From the NCBI RefSeq assembly GCF_004795105.1, contig NZ_SSBL01000003.1, positions 248,001 through 312,000 of the forward strand: a stretch of 64,000 bases of DNA. Reading direction: 5' to 3'. The position numbers and the translations under genes were made by a program. Position 1 is the stretch's first letter. Each line of letters begins with the position of its first letter. Below the pieces are notes generated by a model, which saw nothing but the letters and a program-made list of their open reading frames with translations, ran no database searches and was not told where the DNA came from. This document shows positions 44,117 to 52,315 of the stretch, piece after piece. Origin of the DNA: Streptomyces sp. A0642 (GTDB taxonomy: Bacteria; Actinomycetota; Actinomycetes; Streptomycetales; Streptomycetaceae).

Positions 44117-45424
44117 TCAGACGGACCGTGCGCCCAGATGGCGGAGGAACCACTCCTGGGCCAGCCCGGCGACCTCGTCCAGCGCACCCGGCTCCTCGAA
44201 GAGGTGCGTGGCGCCGGCTACGACGTCGAGCCGGTTCTCGCACCGCAGGTGGGCCTGTGCCTGCCGGTTCAGCTCCAGGACCTGGGTGTCGTCGCCGCCC
44301 ACGATCAGCAGCGTCGGTGCCCGTACGTCACCGAGGCAGTCGCCCGCGAGGTCCGGACGGCCGCCCCGCGAGACGACCGCGCCGATTCCCGAGCCGCGCT
44401 CCGTGCCGACGGCCGCGGCCGCCCGAAGCGCCGCCGCGGCTCCGGTGCTTGCGCCGAACACGCCCACGGGGACGGGGGTGCGGCGCTGCACCCAGGCGGC
44501 GGCATCCACCAGCCGGCCCGCCAGGGTCTCGATGTCGAAGACGTTGGCGCGGTCGGCCTCCTCGGCGGGGGTGAGCAGGTCGAAGAGAAGGGTGCCGAGT
44601 CCCGCCCGGTTGAGGGCGGTCGCCACCGAACGGTTGCGGGGGCTGTGCCGGCTGCTGCCGGACCCGTGCGCGAACACGACGAGCGCACCGCCGTCCCCGG
44701 CCTCGGTGAGCTCGCCCGGCAAGGTCACGCCGCCCGCCTCCACCCTCACCTCGACGGCGGCAGCGGGGGCGGTCCGGGACGCTGCCGTGGCCCGGACCAG
44801 CAAGGCGACGACCTCCTCGTCCGGGGTCTGGCCGAAGTCCCGGTACCACTCGCCCACCGCGGAGAATCCGTACGGCGTCGACAGGCACACCAGTTCGTCG
44901 ACCTGTCCGCCCAGCCGTGCGGCCGCGTCCGGCGGTCCCACCGGGACGGCGAGGACCACCCGGGCCGCGCCCTGGGCCCGGGCCACCTCGCAGGCCGCCA
45001 AGGCGGTCGCACCGGTCGCGATCCCGTCGTCGACGACGATCACCGTGCGTCCCGCCAGCGGGATACGGGGCCGGCCGCCCCGGAACGCCTGTGCCCGCCG
45101 CCGCAGTTCGGCCTCCTCGGCGCGCTCGACCGAGGCGATGTCCGTGGCGGACACCCCGCCGCGGCGTACGACGTCGTCGTTGATGACCCGTACGCCGCCC
45201 TCGCCCAGGGCGCCGAAGGCCAGCTCGGGGTGGTAGGGGACGCCGAGCTTGCGCACCACGATCACATCGAGCGCGGCGCCGAGTTCCCGGGCGACGTGGA
45301 ACGCCACGGGCACGCCGCCACGCGGCAGACCCAGCACGACGGGGTCGTCCTTCGCCATCGGACGGAGGGCCTCGGCCAAGCGTTGCCCCGCGTCGGCGCG
45401 GTCGGTGAACAGCACGGGACTCAC
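44117..45424 (-). CDS. Phosphoribosyltransferase fused to dienelactone-hydrolase-like domain
   Basis: A 435-residue two-domain protein. Residues about 1-215 are a type I phosphoribosyltransferase with the PRPP loop VIVVDDGIATGAT (128-140) and DVIVVRKLGVPYHPELAFGALGEGG. Residues about 225-435 are an alpha/beta hydrolase with FAHGSGSSRHSPRN, nucleophile motif FGASTGAAAAL, Asp in VGGDDTQVLELN and His in GATHLFEEPG. This fusion resembles mycobacterial Rv0571c, a protein of unknown role. The ATG at 45424 is followed directly by the domain start. Both active sites look intact. Confidence 0.9.
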   Translation of the reverse strand: MSPVLFTDRADAGQRLAEALRPMAKDDPVVLGLPRGGVPVAFHVARELGAALDVIVVRKLGVPYHPELAFGALGEGGVRVINDDVVRRGGVSATDIASVERAEEAELRRRAQAFRGGRPRIPLAGRTVIVVDDGIATGATALAACEVARAQGAARVVLAVPVGPPDAAARLGGQVDELVCLSTPYGFSAVGEWYRDFGQTPDEEVVALLVRATAASRTAPAAAVEVRVEAGGVTLPGELTEAGDGGALVVFAHGSGSSRHSPRNRSVATALNRAGLGTLLFDLLTPAEEADRANVFDIETLAGRLVDAAAWVQRRTPVPVGVFGASTGAAAALRAAAAVGTERGSGIGAVVSRGGRPDLAGDCLGDVRAPTLLIVGGDDTQVLELNRQAQAHLRCENRLDVVAGATHLFEEPGALDEVAGLAQEWFLRHLGARSV

Positions 45425-45667
45425 CCCCGGGTGAGTGAAGCGGTCGGCCGCCCGGACCCCTCCTTCGAATCAACACCGCCCCCTGCCGGGCCGCAACCGC
45501 GGGGACCGCTCCGCCGCCGTGAACCGCACCGGTGCAGCGCGGCAGGGTGCGGCTTCCGGGCCAACACGGCAGGCGCGTCCGGGTGTCGGGTGGCGCCTGC
45601 GATCAGGAACTTTCCTCAACAAATGCTCTCAGGTCCGGGCAGAGTCCTGAAGATTTCGGCTCGCTAG
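45425..45667. other. Gap before the metal-regulated operon, upstream part
   Basis: These bases contain no gene I can support. An open frame at 45435-45650 is basic, low in codon bias and without a ribosome binding site. The last 70 or so bases are notably AT-richer than the surroundings and lead into the promoter described next. The gap as a whole runs to 45775. Confidence 0.5.
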
Positions 45668-45696
45668 ATGACAATGAAAATGATTGTCGATAGCGT
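45668..45696 (+). promoter_or_regulatory. Promoter of the metallophore-like operon
   Basis: ATGACA (45668-45673, one mismatch to TTGACA) and TAGCGT (45691-45696) are exactly 17 bases apart. Transcription would begin about 45703, leaving a leader of roughly 70 bases before the first gene. The Fur/Zur-like palindrome overlaps the -35 and fills the spacer. Confidence 0.65.
45670..45688. promoter_or_regulatory. Fur-family (Zur-like) metal-response box
   Basis: GACAATGAAAATGATTGTC: arms GACAAT and ATTGTC around GAAAATG. It matches the classical Fur-box layout GATAATGATAATCATTATC at 15 of 19 positions. Its right part, TGAAAAT-G-ATTGTCG (45675-45689), matches the actinobacterial Zur box (TGAAAATnATTTTCA) in the whole left half and 5 of 7 right-half bases. 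It does not resemble the DtxR/IdeR iron box, which has TTAGG half-sites. Position across the -35 and spacer implies repression by metal-loaded Zur or Fur. Confidence 0.72.
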
Positions 45697-45775
45697 GTGG
45701 CGAGTCAGGCGTGAGCCCCCGGACGGGTGCCGCCGCCTGCCCGGGTCCTGAACTGCTTGGCGAAGAGGGGTAGTC

Positions 45776-47032
45776 GTGGCACATCTGCTGATGGTCGAAA
45801 GCTGGGTCGGATCGATGAGCAGACTTCTGCCACGGGCGATCCGGGAGGGCGGCCACGAGTTCACCTTCCTCACCCGCGACCTGCACCACTACCTGCGCGC
45901 CGCACCCGAGGGCGTCGCCCACCCGCTGCTCTCGGCCCGCCACATCCTCACGGCGGACACCAACGACACGGAACGGCTGCTGCCGTTCGCGGAGCGGGCC
46001 CACGCGTCCCTGCGGTTCGACGGCGTGATCACGTCCTGCGACTACTACCTCCCGGTGGCCGCCGCTCTCGCCGCCGGGCTGAACCTGCCGGGGCCCACGC
46101 CCACCGCCGTGGAGAACGCCTGTCGCAAGGACGCGACGCGGCGGGTCCTCGCCGAAGCGGGCGTCCCCGGACCGCGGTTCGCCGTCTGCGGTGACCACGC
46201 GGAGGCCGTGCGGGCCGCCGGGGAGATCGGTTTTCCCCTCGTCCTCAAGCCCGTGGACCTGTGTGCCGGCATGTTCGTGCGACGCGTCGACGACGAGGCG
46301 GGCCTCGCCGAGGCCCACCGCGCGCTCATGGACTTCTCCGTCAACGCGCGCGGCCAGAGCCGCGCGCCGGTCGTGCTGCTCGAAGAGTTCCTCCACGGAC
46401 CCGAAGTCAGCGTGGAGACCGTCACGTTCGCCGGGCGCACGGAGGTGGTCGGGGTGACGGACAAGAGCACCGGAGCGGCCCCGGCCTTCGTGGAGACCGG
46501 CCACATGTTCCCGGCGGCCCTCACCGAGGAGGACGACCGCGCGGCGCGGGAGACCGCCGTGCCGGCCGTCGAGGCGCTCGGCCTGGACGCCGTCGTGGCG
46601 CACACCGAGATCAAGCTGACGCCGGACGGTCCGCGCGTGGTGGAGGTCAACCCGCGCCCGGCCGGCAACCGCATCACCGAACTGGTCCGCCATGTGACCG
46701 GCATCGACCTCGCTGCCGCCTGCGTGAACGTGGCGCTCGGGCGCGAGCCCGACCTGCGGCCACGCCCCACCGGACTGCACAGCGCGGCCATCGGGTTCCT
46801 GCTGCCCGGCGCCGTGGGAGTGCTGGAAGGCGTCGACGGCCTCGACGAGGTGGGCGCGGCGCCGGACGTCCTGGAACTCAGCGTCGCGACACCCGGCACC
46901 CGGGCCGCCGAGGCGGACAGCAACAACGCCTACCTGGGCCACGTCATGGCCGGCGACGCCGAGGGGCCGGGCGCCCGGGCCGGCGTCGAGGCGCACCTCG
47001 CCCGGTTGCGCCCCCGGGTGGTGAACCGATGA
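45776..47032 (+). CDS. ATP-grasp ligase, first gene of the metallophore-like operon
   Basis: A 418-residue ATP-grasp enzyme of the kind that joins amino acids or other carboxylates to amines through an acyl phosphate. The N-terminal pre-ATP domain contains LMVESWVGSMSRLLPRAI; then GPTPTAVENACRKDATRRVLAEAGVPGPRF (about 107-137), the ATP-binding GFPLVLKPVDLCAG (about 150-163), the effector-type VTDKSTGAAPAFVETGHMFPA, and the Mg-binding VVEVNPRPAGNRITELV (about 283-300). GTG 45776 follows GAAGAGGGG at 5 bases. In this operon it probably forms the amide bond of a small chelator. Related enzymes make dipeptides, so the product may be peptide-like. Confidence 0.88.
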   Translation: MAHLLMVESWVGSMSRLLPRAIREGGHEFTFLTRDLHHYLRAAPEGVAHPLLSARHILTADTNDTERLLPFAERAHASLRFDGVITSCDYYLPVAAALAAGLNLPGPTPTAVENACRKDATRRVLAEAGVPGPRFAVCGDHAEAVRAAGEIGFPLVLKPVDLCAGMFVRRVDDEAGLAEAHRALMDFSVNARGQSRAPVVLLEEFLHGPEVSVETVTFAGRTEVVGVTDKSTGAAPAFVETGHMFPAALTEEDDRAARETAVPAVEALGLDAVVAHTEIKLTPDGPRVVEVNPRPAGNRITELVRHVTGIDLAAACVNVALGREPDLRPRPTGLHSAAIGFLLPGAVGVLEGVDGLDEVGAAPDVLELSVATPGTRAAEADSNNAYLGHVMAGDAEGPGARAGVEAHLARLRPRVVNR

Positions 47033-47889
47033 CCGCGCCCGCCGGCACCCTGCCCGCCGCGGCCTCGTACGAGGACCTCGTCACCGGCGTCCTGGCCGGC
47101 CGCTTCGGGCCCGATCCCTGCACACGCCGCATCGCCATGGCGTTCACCACCCGCCAGTCCGTACGGCACCCGGGGCGGGGGACCGGATATCGCAACGAGG
47201 TGCTGAGCCTGCGCCTCGGCGCGGCCGTCGGCTCCTGCGCCGTCGAGCCGGGGGAACTGCCCGCCGAGGCCGTCGACGACTGCGTGGGCGCGGACGTCGC
47301 CACGCTGCTCGCCCACCGGCTGCGCCCGGTGCGCGTCGCCGCGCTCGACACGTATCTGATGGACGTGCTGCCCCACGGTCCCGCTGCCGGCGCCCGGCCC
47401 CGGCTGCTGCCGGCCGGGAGCTCGCTCGAGAAGTCCCGGGCGCGGGCGCGTGCGGTCGTCGGCCTGCTCGACCTCCCGCCGGGCCGCACCGTGCTCGTCG
47501 TCGGCGTCGTCAATTCGCTGCTGGAGGCCCTGCGCGAGCGCGGGCTCGCCTACGTACCGTGCGACCTCAAGGGCGGCACGACGGAGTGGGGCGAGCCGGT
47601 CCGGACCGACGTGCCCACCGGACCGGAGCACTGGGACGCGGTCCTGGTGTCCGGGATGACCCTCGGCAACGGGACCTTCGAACCGCTGAGGGAGCGCGCT
47701 CTGCGCAACGGCACACCCCTGGTGGCGTTCGCCCAGACCGGCAGCGCGGTGCTGCCCCGCCTCATCGGCGCCGGAGTCACGGCCGTGTCCGCGGAGCCGT
47801 ACCCGTTCTTCTGGCTCGACGGCGGCTCCGGAACCGTGCACCACTACGGCGGCCCCGGAACCGTCCACTCCCACGGAGGCGCCCGGTGA
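47029..47889 (+). CDS. DUF364/DUF4213 putative heavy-metal chelation protein
   Basis: A 286-residue protein. The N-terminal part (about 1-110) matches the enolase-N-like DUF4213 domain, and the C-terminal part (about 120-260) the Rossmann-like DUF364 domain (TVLVVGVVNSLLEAL, then WDAVLVSGMTLGNGTFEPLRERALRNGTPLVAFAQTG). DUF364 proteins have been suggested to act in heavy-metal chelation, but no reaction is established. The tail carries HHYGGPGTVHSHGG, four His residues that could hold a metal. It overlaps both neighbours by 4 bases (ATGA, GTGA). It may be a late assembly or metal-loading factor of the chelator. Confidence 0.82.
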   Translation: MTAPAGTLPAAASYEDLVTGVLAGRFGPDPCTRRIAMAFTTRQSVRHPGRGTGYRNEVLSLRLGAAVGSCAVEPGELPAEAVDDCVGADVATLLAHRLRPVRVAALDTYLMDVLPHGPAAGARPRLLPAGSSLEKSRARARAVVGLLDLPPGRTVLVVGVVNSLLEALRERGLAYVPCDLKGGTTEWGEPVRTDVPTGPEHWDAVLVSGMTLGNGTFEPLRERALRNGTPLVAFAQTGSAVLPRLIGAGVTAVSAEPYPFFWLDGGSGTVHHYGGPGTVHSHGGAR

Positions 47890-49082
47890 CCACCGCACTT
47901 CTGCGCCCCGCCGGCAACCGGGAGCTCCTCGGGCTCGTCGGCCGTACGCCGCTCGCCCGCATCACCGCCGGCCTGCCGTGCCCGCACCCCGGATTCTGGG
48001 CCAAACTCGAAGGCTTCGCCGTGGGCGGCATGAAGGCGCGCGCCGCCGTGTCCATGCTGACGGGCGCCGAGCAGCGCGGCGAACTGCGCCCGGGCGCACC
48101 GGTGGTGGAGTCCACCTCCGGCACCCTCGGCATCGGTCTGGCCTTCGCGGGCCAGGCGCTCGGCCATCCGGTCGTGCTGGTCGGCGACACCGAACTCGAA
48201 CCGTCCATGCGCGCTCTCCTGAACGCCCACGGCGCCCGGCTCGAACTCGTTGGCCGCCCGGCCCCCGAGGGCGGCTGGCAGGCCGCCCGGCTGGCCAGGC
48301 TCCGGGAACTCCTCACCGAACTGCCGGACGCCTACTGGCCCGACCAGTACAACAACCCCGACAACACAGCCGGTTACGCCTCGCTCGCCGCAGAGATCGC
48401 CGAACGCCTCGACCACGTGGACATCCTGGTGTGCAGCGTCGGAACGGGCGGGCACAGCGCCGGAGTCGTCGGTCCGCTGCGGAGGTGCTGGCCCGGACTG
48501 CGACTGATCGGCGTCGACGCCACCGGCTCGACGATCTTCGGGCAGCCGGCCCGCCCCCGCCTGATGCGGGGGCTGGGCAGCAGCATCCATCCGGGGAACG
48601 TGGCCCACGACCAGTTCGACGAGATCCACTGGGTCGGACCGGCGGAGGCCGCGGACAGCTGCCGGAGGCTGGCCAGGGACAACTTCGTCAGCGGCGGCTG
48701 GAGCACCGGCGCCGTCGCACTCGTCGCGGCCTGGGCGGCCCGTGTCCACCCGGGCGCGGTCGTCGCGACCGTCTTCCCCGACGGGCCGCACCGCTATCTC
48801 GGCAGCGTCTTCGACGACGGATTCCACGCTCTGCACGGGCTGGGCCCGGAGGCCGCGGCCACCCGTCCGGTGGAGATCCGCCACCCGCACGCCGCGGAGG
48901 CGACCGGCTGGACCCGCTGCCGCGCGGTCGCCGGGCGGCGCGAGGAGCGCCGGCCCGCGCGGCTGCCGGTCTCCCGCCCGCCGGCCGGCCCGGCCGCGCC
49001 CGGTGCCCCCTCCGGGGACGCGCCGCCGTACGCCCGCCCGCCCACCGTCCGGCTGCCGTACGAACCGGGGGAGGGCCGATGA
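47886..49082 (+). CDS. Cysteine-synthase-family PLP enzyme
   Basis: A 398-residue fold-type II PLP enzyme. The internal aldimine Lys is Lys50 in KLEGFAVGGMKAR (shifted relative to the GGSVKDR of CysK), the substrate carboxylate loop is ESTSGTLGIGLA (75-86), and the phosphate loop is SVGTGGHSAGV (about 182-192). Catalysis is probably beta-replacement on O-activated serine with an amine or amino acid nucleophile, as in SbnA (staphyloferrin B), diaminopropionate synthesis or EDDS formation. A Pro/Arg-rich tail of about 70 residues beyond the catalytic domain is unusual. GTG 47886 overlaps the DUF364 stop. The specific reaction is unknown. Confidence 0.85.
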   Translation: MTTALLRPAGNRELLGLVGRTPLARITAGLPCPHPGFWAKLEGFAVGGMKARAAVSMLTGAEQRGELRPGAPVVESTSGTLGIGLAFAGQALGHPVVLVGDTELEPSMRALLNAHGARLELVGRPAPEGGWQAARLARLRELLTELPDAYWPDQYNNPDNTAGYASLAAEIAERLDHVDILVCSVGTGGHSAGVVGPLRRCWPGLRLIGVDATGSTIFGQPARPRLMRGLGSSIHPGNVAHDQFDEIHWVGPAEAADSCRRLARDNFVSGGWSTGAVALVAAWAARVHPGAVVATVFPDGPHRYLGSVFDDGFHALHGLGPEAAATRPVEIRHPHAAEATGWTRCRAVAGRREERRPARLPVSRPPAGPAAPGAPSGDAPPYARPPTVRLPYEPGEGR

Positions 49083-50215
49083 ACCTGCGCCGCCGTACCG
49101 TGCGGCTGCGACTGGCCGAGCCGCTGCGGATCTCCCGTTCCACCACGACGGCGCGCGACGCCGTCCGGCTGTCCATCGAGCACCGGGGACTGCACGGCCA
49201 CGGCGAGACCGTGACCAGCGTGTACTACGGCCTCGACACCGCGACCCTCATGCACTGGCTGGACCGGTCCGCCCGTACGCTCGCGCGCTTCGCCGACCCG
49301 GAGTCGGCCCTGGCCGCCGTGTCCCGTCAGGCGGCCGGAGACCCCGGCGGTCCGGTCGCGCCCGGGACACCCCCGGCCGTCATGGCCGCCGTCGAATCGG
49401 CGCTGCTCGACCTCGTCGGCAAGCGCGCGGGCGCCCCGGTGCACCGCCTTCTCGGCACCGCCGCCGCGCCCGTCGCCGCGACCGCCAGGACCATCGGGAT
49501 CACCTCGCCCGGCCACGCCGCGACCCTCGCCGCCCGGCTGGCGGGGGAAGGGTTCACGGTCCTCAAGATCAAGGCCGGCTCGCCCGACCCGGAGGACGAC
49601 GTGGCACGCGTCCGTGCCGTGCGCGCCACGGCCCCGCACGTGCGCCTGCTCCTCGACCCCAACGGCGGCTGGAGCAGCACGGCGGCGCCCTCCCTGCTCG
49701 GGCGCTTCGCCGAACTCGGCGTCGAGGCCGTCGAACAGCCCGTCGCCCCGGGGGACCCCGAGGCACTGGCCCGGCTCGCCGCCCGCTCGCCCCTGCCCGT
49801 GATCGCGGACGAGGACGCGGTCGGCATCGAGGACGCCCGCCGGCTCGCCGGCCGTGTCCACGGCATCAACGTCAAACTCGCCAAGTGCGGAGGCGTGGCC
49901 GCCGCCCTGCGCATCGCCCGCCTGATCGACGGCAGCGGCACCAGCCTCATGCTCGGCTGCCTCACCGCCAGTTCGCTCGGCATCGCCCCGGCCGTGCACC
50001 TCGCCGACCGCGCCCGGTGGACCGACCTGGACGGCCACCTGCTGCTCGCCCACGACCCGTGGACGGGAATCGGCGGTGCCGACGGGACGGTGCGGGCGAG
50101 CAGCCACCCCGGACTGGGAGTGCGCCCGCGCACCCCGTTCGACGGGCCCCGGCCGCCCGTCCCGGCCGACGGCCCGCTTCGGGGACGTACCCACGAAGGG
50201 CGGGGGCCGTCGTGA
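49079..50215 (+). CDS. Enolase-superfamily enzyme, dipeptide-epimerase-like
   Basis: A 378-residue member of the muconate-lactonising/mandelate racemase group. Catalytic Lys163 and Lys165 form the KxK motif (VLKIKAG). The metal ligands are Asp193 (LLDPNGGW), Glu219 (AVEQPV) and Asp244 (IADEDAVG), and the opposite base is Lys266 in NVKLAKCGG. The C-terminal DLDG is also present. NxKLxKCGG with DLDG is the pattern of L-Ala-D/L-Glu (dipeptide) epimerases. Within this operon it may epimerise an alpha-carbon of the ligase product. That fits with the ATP-grasp gene and argues for a peptide-like chelator containing a D-residue. It overlaps the PLP gene stop (ATGA). Confidence 0.86.
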   Translation: MNLRRRTVRLRLAEPLRISRSTTTARDAVRLSIEHRGLHGHGETVTSVYYGLDTATLMHWLDRSARTLARFADPESALAAVSRQAAGDPGGPVAPGTPPAVMAAVESALLDLVGKRAGAPVHRLLGTAAAPVAATARTIGITSPGHAATLAARLAGEGFTVLKIKAGSPDPEDDVARVRAVRATAPHVRLLLDPNGGWSSTAAPSLLGRFAELGVEAVEQPVAPGDPEALARLAARSPLPVIADEDAVGIEDARRLAGRVHGINVKLAKCGGVAAALRIARLIDGSGTSLMLGCLTASSLGIAPAVHLADRARWTDLDGHLLLAHDPWTGIGGADGTVRASSHPGLGVRPRTPFDGPRPPVPADGPLRGRTHEGRGPS

Positions 50216-51471
50216 GCACCTGGCGCGAGATAGCCGCCCTGCCCCCGGCCGTGCGCCTCCTGCTGGTCAACCAACTCGGGGTCAACACCGGCTTCTACCT
50301 GCTCATCCCCTATCTGGCCGTGCACCTCAGCGACGACCTCGGGATGTCGGCCGCGGCCGTCGGAACCGTCCTCGGGGTGCGCAACCTCAGCCAGCAGGGC
50401 CTGTTCGTCCTGGGGGGATCGGCCTCGGACCGGCTGGGGGCCCGTCCTGTGATCATCACCGGATGCGCCCTGCGGACGGCCGGGTTCGCCCTCTTCGCCC
50501 TCGGCGACGGGACCGTGGTCCTGCTCGCCGCCTCCGTGCTCAGCGGGCTGGCGGGCGCCCTGTTCAACCCGGCCGTCCGCGCCCACCTCGCCCAGGAGGC
50601 GGGGGAGCGCAAGACCGAGGCGTTCGCGCTCTTCAACGTCTTCGCGACGACCGGAGCGCTCATCGGCCCCCTCCTCGGCAGCGCCCTGCTTCTGGTCGAC
50701 TTCCGGGCCGCCGCGCTCACCGCGGCCGGGATCTTCGCCGTGCTGACCGTCGCGCAGGCCCTGGTGCTGCCGCCCGGCCGGGTCGCACCCACCACGAACG
50801 GGGTGCTCGCCGACTGGCGCGAAGTGGTCGGGAACCGGCCCTTCATGGCCTTCGCCTGCGCGATGGTCTCCATGATCGGGCTGGAGAGCCAGCTCTATCT
50901 GCTGCTCCCCGACGGCGCGCGCCGGGCCACCGGCTGGGACGGAGCGGCGGGCACGGTGTTCCTCGTCGGGACGCTCGCCGGGCTGGCGCTCCAGCTGCGG
51001 ATCACCCGCTTCCTGAAGCCGCGAGGCGGCCGGGGGAAGTGGATCGGAGCGGGCCTCGCCCTGATGGCCGCGGCCTTCGTGCCGCCCATGCTGGTGACAT
51101 CCGGCCCGCCGCCGGACGCCGGCCTGGGCCAGGCGGCGCTGCGCGCGGTGCCGGTCCTCATGGGCGCTCTGCTGCTCCAGACCGGTCTGATGATCGCCCA
51201 GCCGTTCGTGATGGAGCTGATCCCCGACTTCGGCAGGCCCGGCCTCACCGGCACCTACTTCGGTGTCTTCTACGTCCTGTCCGGGATCGCCGCCGCTCTC
51301 GGGAACACCGCCGTCGGCTGGGCCATGGACACCGGCCGGCGCATCGGCGCCGGCTGGCTGCCCTGGGCCTGCTGCCTGGGTCTCGGCCTCGTCTCGGCCG
51401 CGGCGATCACCCGGCTCCACCGCCGCGCGGCGCTGCCCGGCCGGCCGGCCCCCGTGTCCGCTCATGCCTGA
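50212..51471 (+). CDS. MFS transporter, probable exporter of the operon product
   Basis: A 419-residue 12-helix MFS protein. NQLGVNTGFYLLIPYLAVHLSDDLG opens helix 1, and motif A-like GSASDRLGARP is in the loop after helix 2 (about residue 70). It resembles drug and siderophore exporters such as those beside siderophore synthetase genes. GTG 50212 overlaps the enolase stop (GTGA). In the cnt (staphylopine) and siderophore systems an MFS pump exports the new chelator. I assign the same role here by position. Confidence 0.86.
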   Translation: MSTWREIAALPPAVRLLLVNQLGVNTGFYLLIPYLAVHLSDDLGMSAAAVGTVLGVRNLSQQGLFVLGGSASDRLGARPVIITGCALRTAGFALFALGDGTVVLLAASVLSGLAGALFNPAVRAHLAQEAGERKTEAFALFNVFATTGALIGPLLGSALLLVDFRAAALTAAGIFAVLTVAQALVLPPGRVAPTTNGVLADWREVVGNRPFMAFACAMVSMIGLESQLYLLLPDGARRATGWDGAAGTVFLVGTLAGLALQLRITRFLKPRGGRGKWIGAGLALMAAAFVPPMLVTSGPPPDAGLGQAALRAVPVLMGALLLQTGLMIAQPFVMELIPDFGRPGLTGTYFGVFYVLSGIAAALGNTAVGWAMDTGRRIGAGWLPWACCLGLGLVSAAAITRLHRRAALPGRPAPVSAHA

Positions 51472-51481
51472 GGAGAGCCCC

Positions 51482-52270
51482 GTGGACGACGCCAACCTGC
51501 TCACCGACAACGCGGCGCTGTACGAGGCCCGCTTCCCCGACCCCGTGAACCTCGCCGGACGCTGGACCGAGGACTCGCTCAGGCGGTACGGGGCAGGGCC
51601 CCGCGTGCTGGACATCGGCTGCGGCACCGGCCGCGACGCCGCGTACCTCCATGCGACGGGGCGCACCGTGACCGGTGCCGACCTCTCCCTCGCGATGCTC
51701 GCCCACGCCCGGCGGGAGCACCCCGGCCCGGAGTACCTCCGCGCCGATCTGCGGGAGTTCGACCTGGGGGCGCCTCGATTCGACGCCGTCGTGTGCCTCG
51801 ACAGCGCCCTGCTGTACTGCCGGACCGACGCGGAACTCGACAGCTTCCTCGCCTCCTGCCGGCGCTGTCTGGCATCCGGAGGCCTGCTCGTCGCGGAGAT
51901 GCGCAACGGCGCGTACTTCCTCCGCCGCGCCCCGCTTCCCACGCCCCCCTCCGTCCACACCTTCACCCATCGCGGCATCGCCCACCGCTCCGTCACCCGG
52001 CTGCGGGTGGACCCGGCCGCCCGCCTGCTGCACCGCAGCCGCACCTGGACCACCGACGACGGAACACCCCCGGTCGAACAGCGCTCGGCGTGGCGCCTGT
52101 TGCGCCCCGAAGAACTCCGCCACGCCCTCACCGCCCACGGCTTCGAGGTCCTCGCGCTCCACGACGGGCCCGGGCCACGCACGGAACCGCCCTGGCGCGA
52201 GGGCGATCTGCCCTCCGGAGCTACGGACGCCGACCGGCTCCATGTGATCGCCCGGCTCATCAAGGGCTGA
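51482..52270 (+). CDS. Class I SAM-dependent methyltransferase
   Basis: A 262-residue methyltransferase. Motif I is VLDIGCGTGRDA (42-53), the acidic loop is GADLSLAMLAHARRE and motif IV is FDAVVCLDSALLYC. GTG 51482 has GAGGAG 6 bases before it and lies 10 bases after the MFS stop; an ATG at 51464 in frame overlaps the MFS gene and is less likely. It may N- or O-methylate the chelator or an intermediate. The substrate is not predictable from sequence. Confidence 0.86.
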   Translation: MDDANLLTDNAALYEARFPDPVNLAGRWTEDSLRRYGAGPRVLDIGCGTGRDAAYLHATGRTVTGADLSLAMLAHARREHPGPEYLRADLREFDLGAPRFDAVVCLDSALLYCRTDAELDSFLASCRRCLASGGLLVAEMRNGAYFLRRAPLPTPPSVHTFTHRGIAHRSVTRLRVDPAARLLHRSRTWTTDDGTPPVEQRSAWRLLRPEELRHALTAHGFEVLALHDGPGPRTEPPWREGDLPSGATDADRLHVIARLIKG

Positions 52271-52315
52271 CCGGCCCTCAGCCCCGCACGCTCCCACCGG
52301 ATCAAGGACACCTGC

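Noticed and set aside
45435..45650. A small open frame before the metallophore-like operon
   Set aside because: It is basic and low-complexity, has no ribosome binding site, and lies opposite in style to nearby genes. Treated as non-coding.
45670..45688. The palindrome as an IdeR/DmdR iron box
   Set aside because: Half-sites TTAGG and CCTAA are absent. The GAAAATG core fits Zur/Fur instead.
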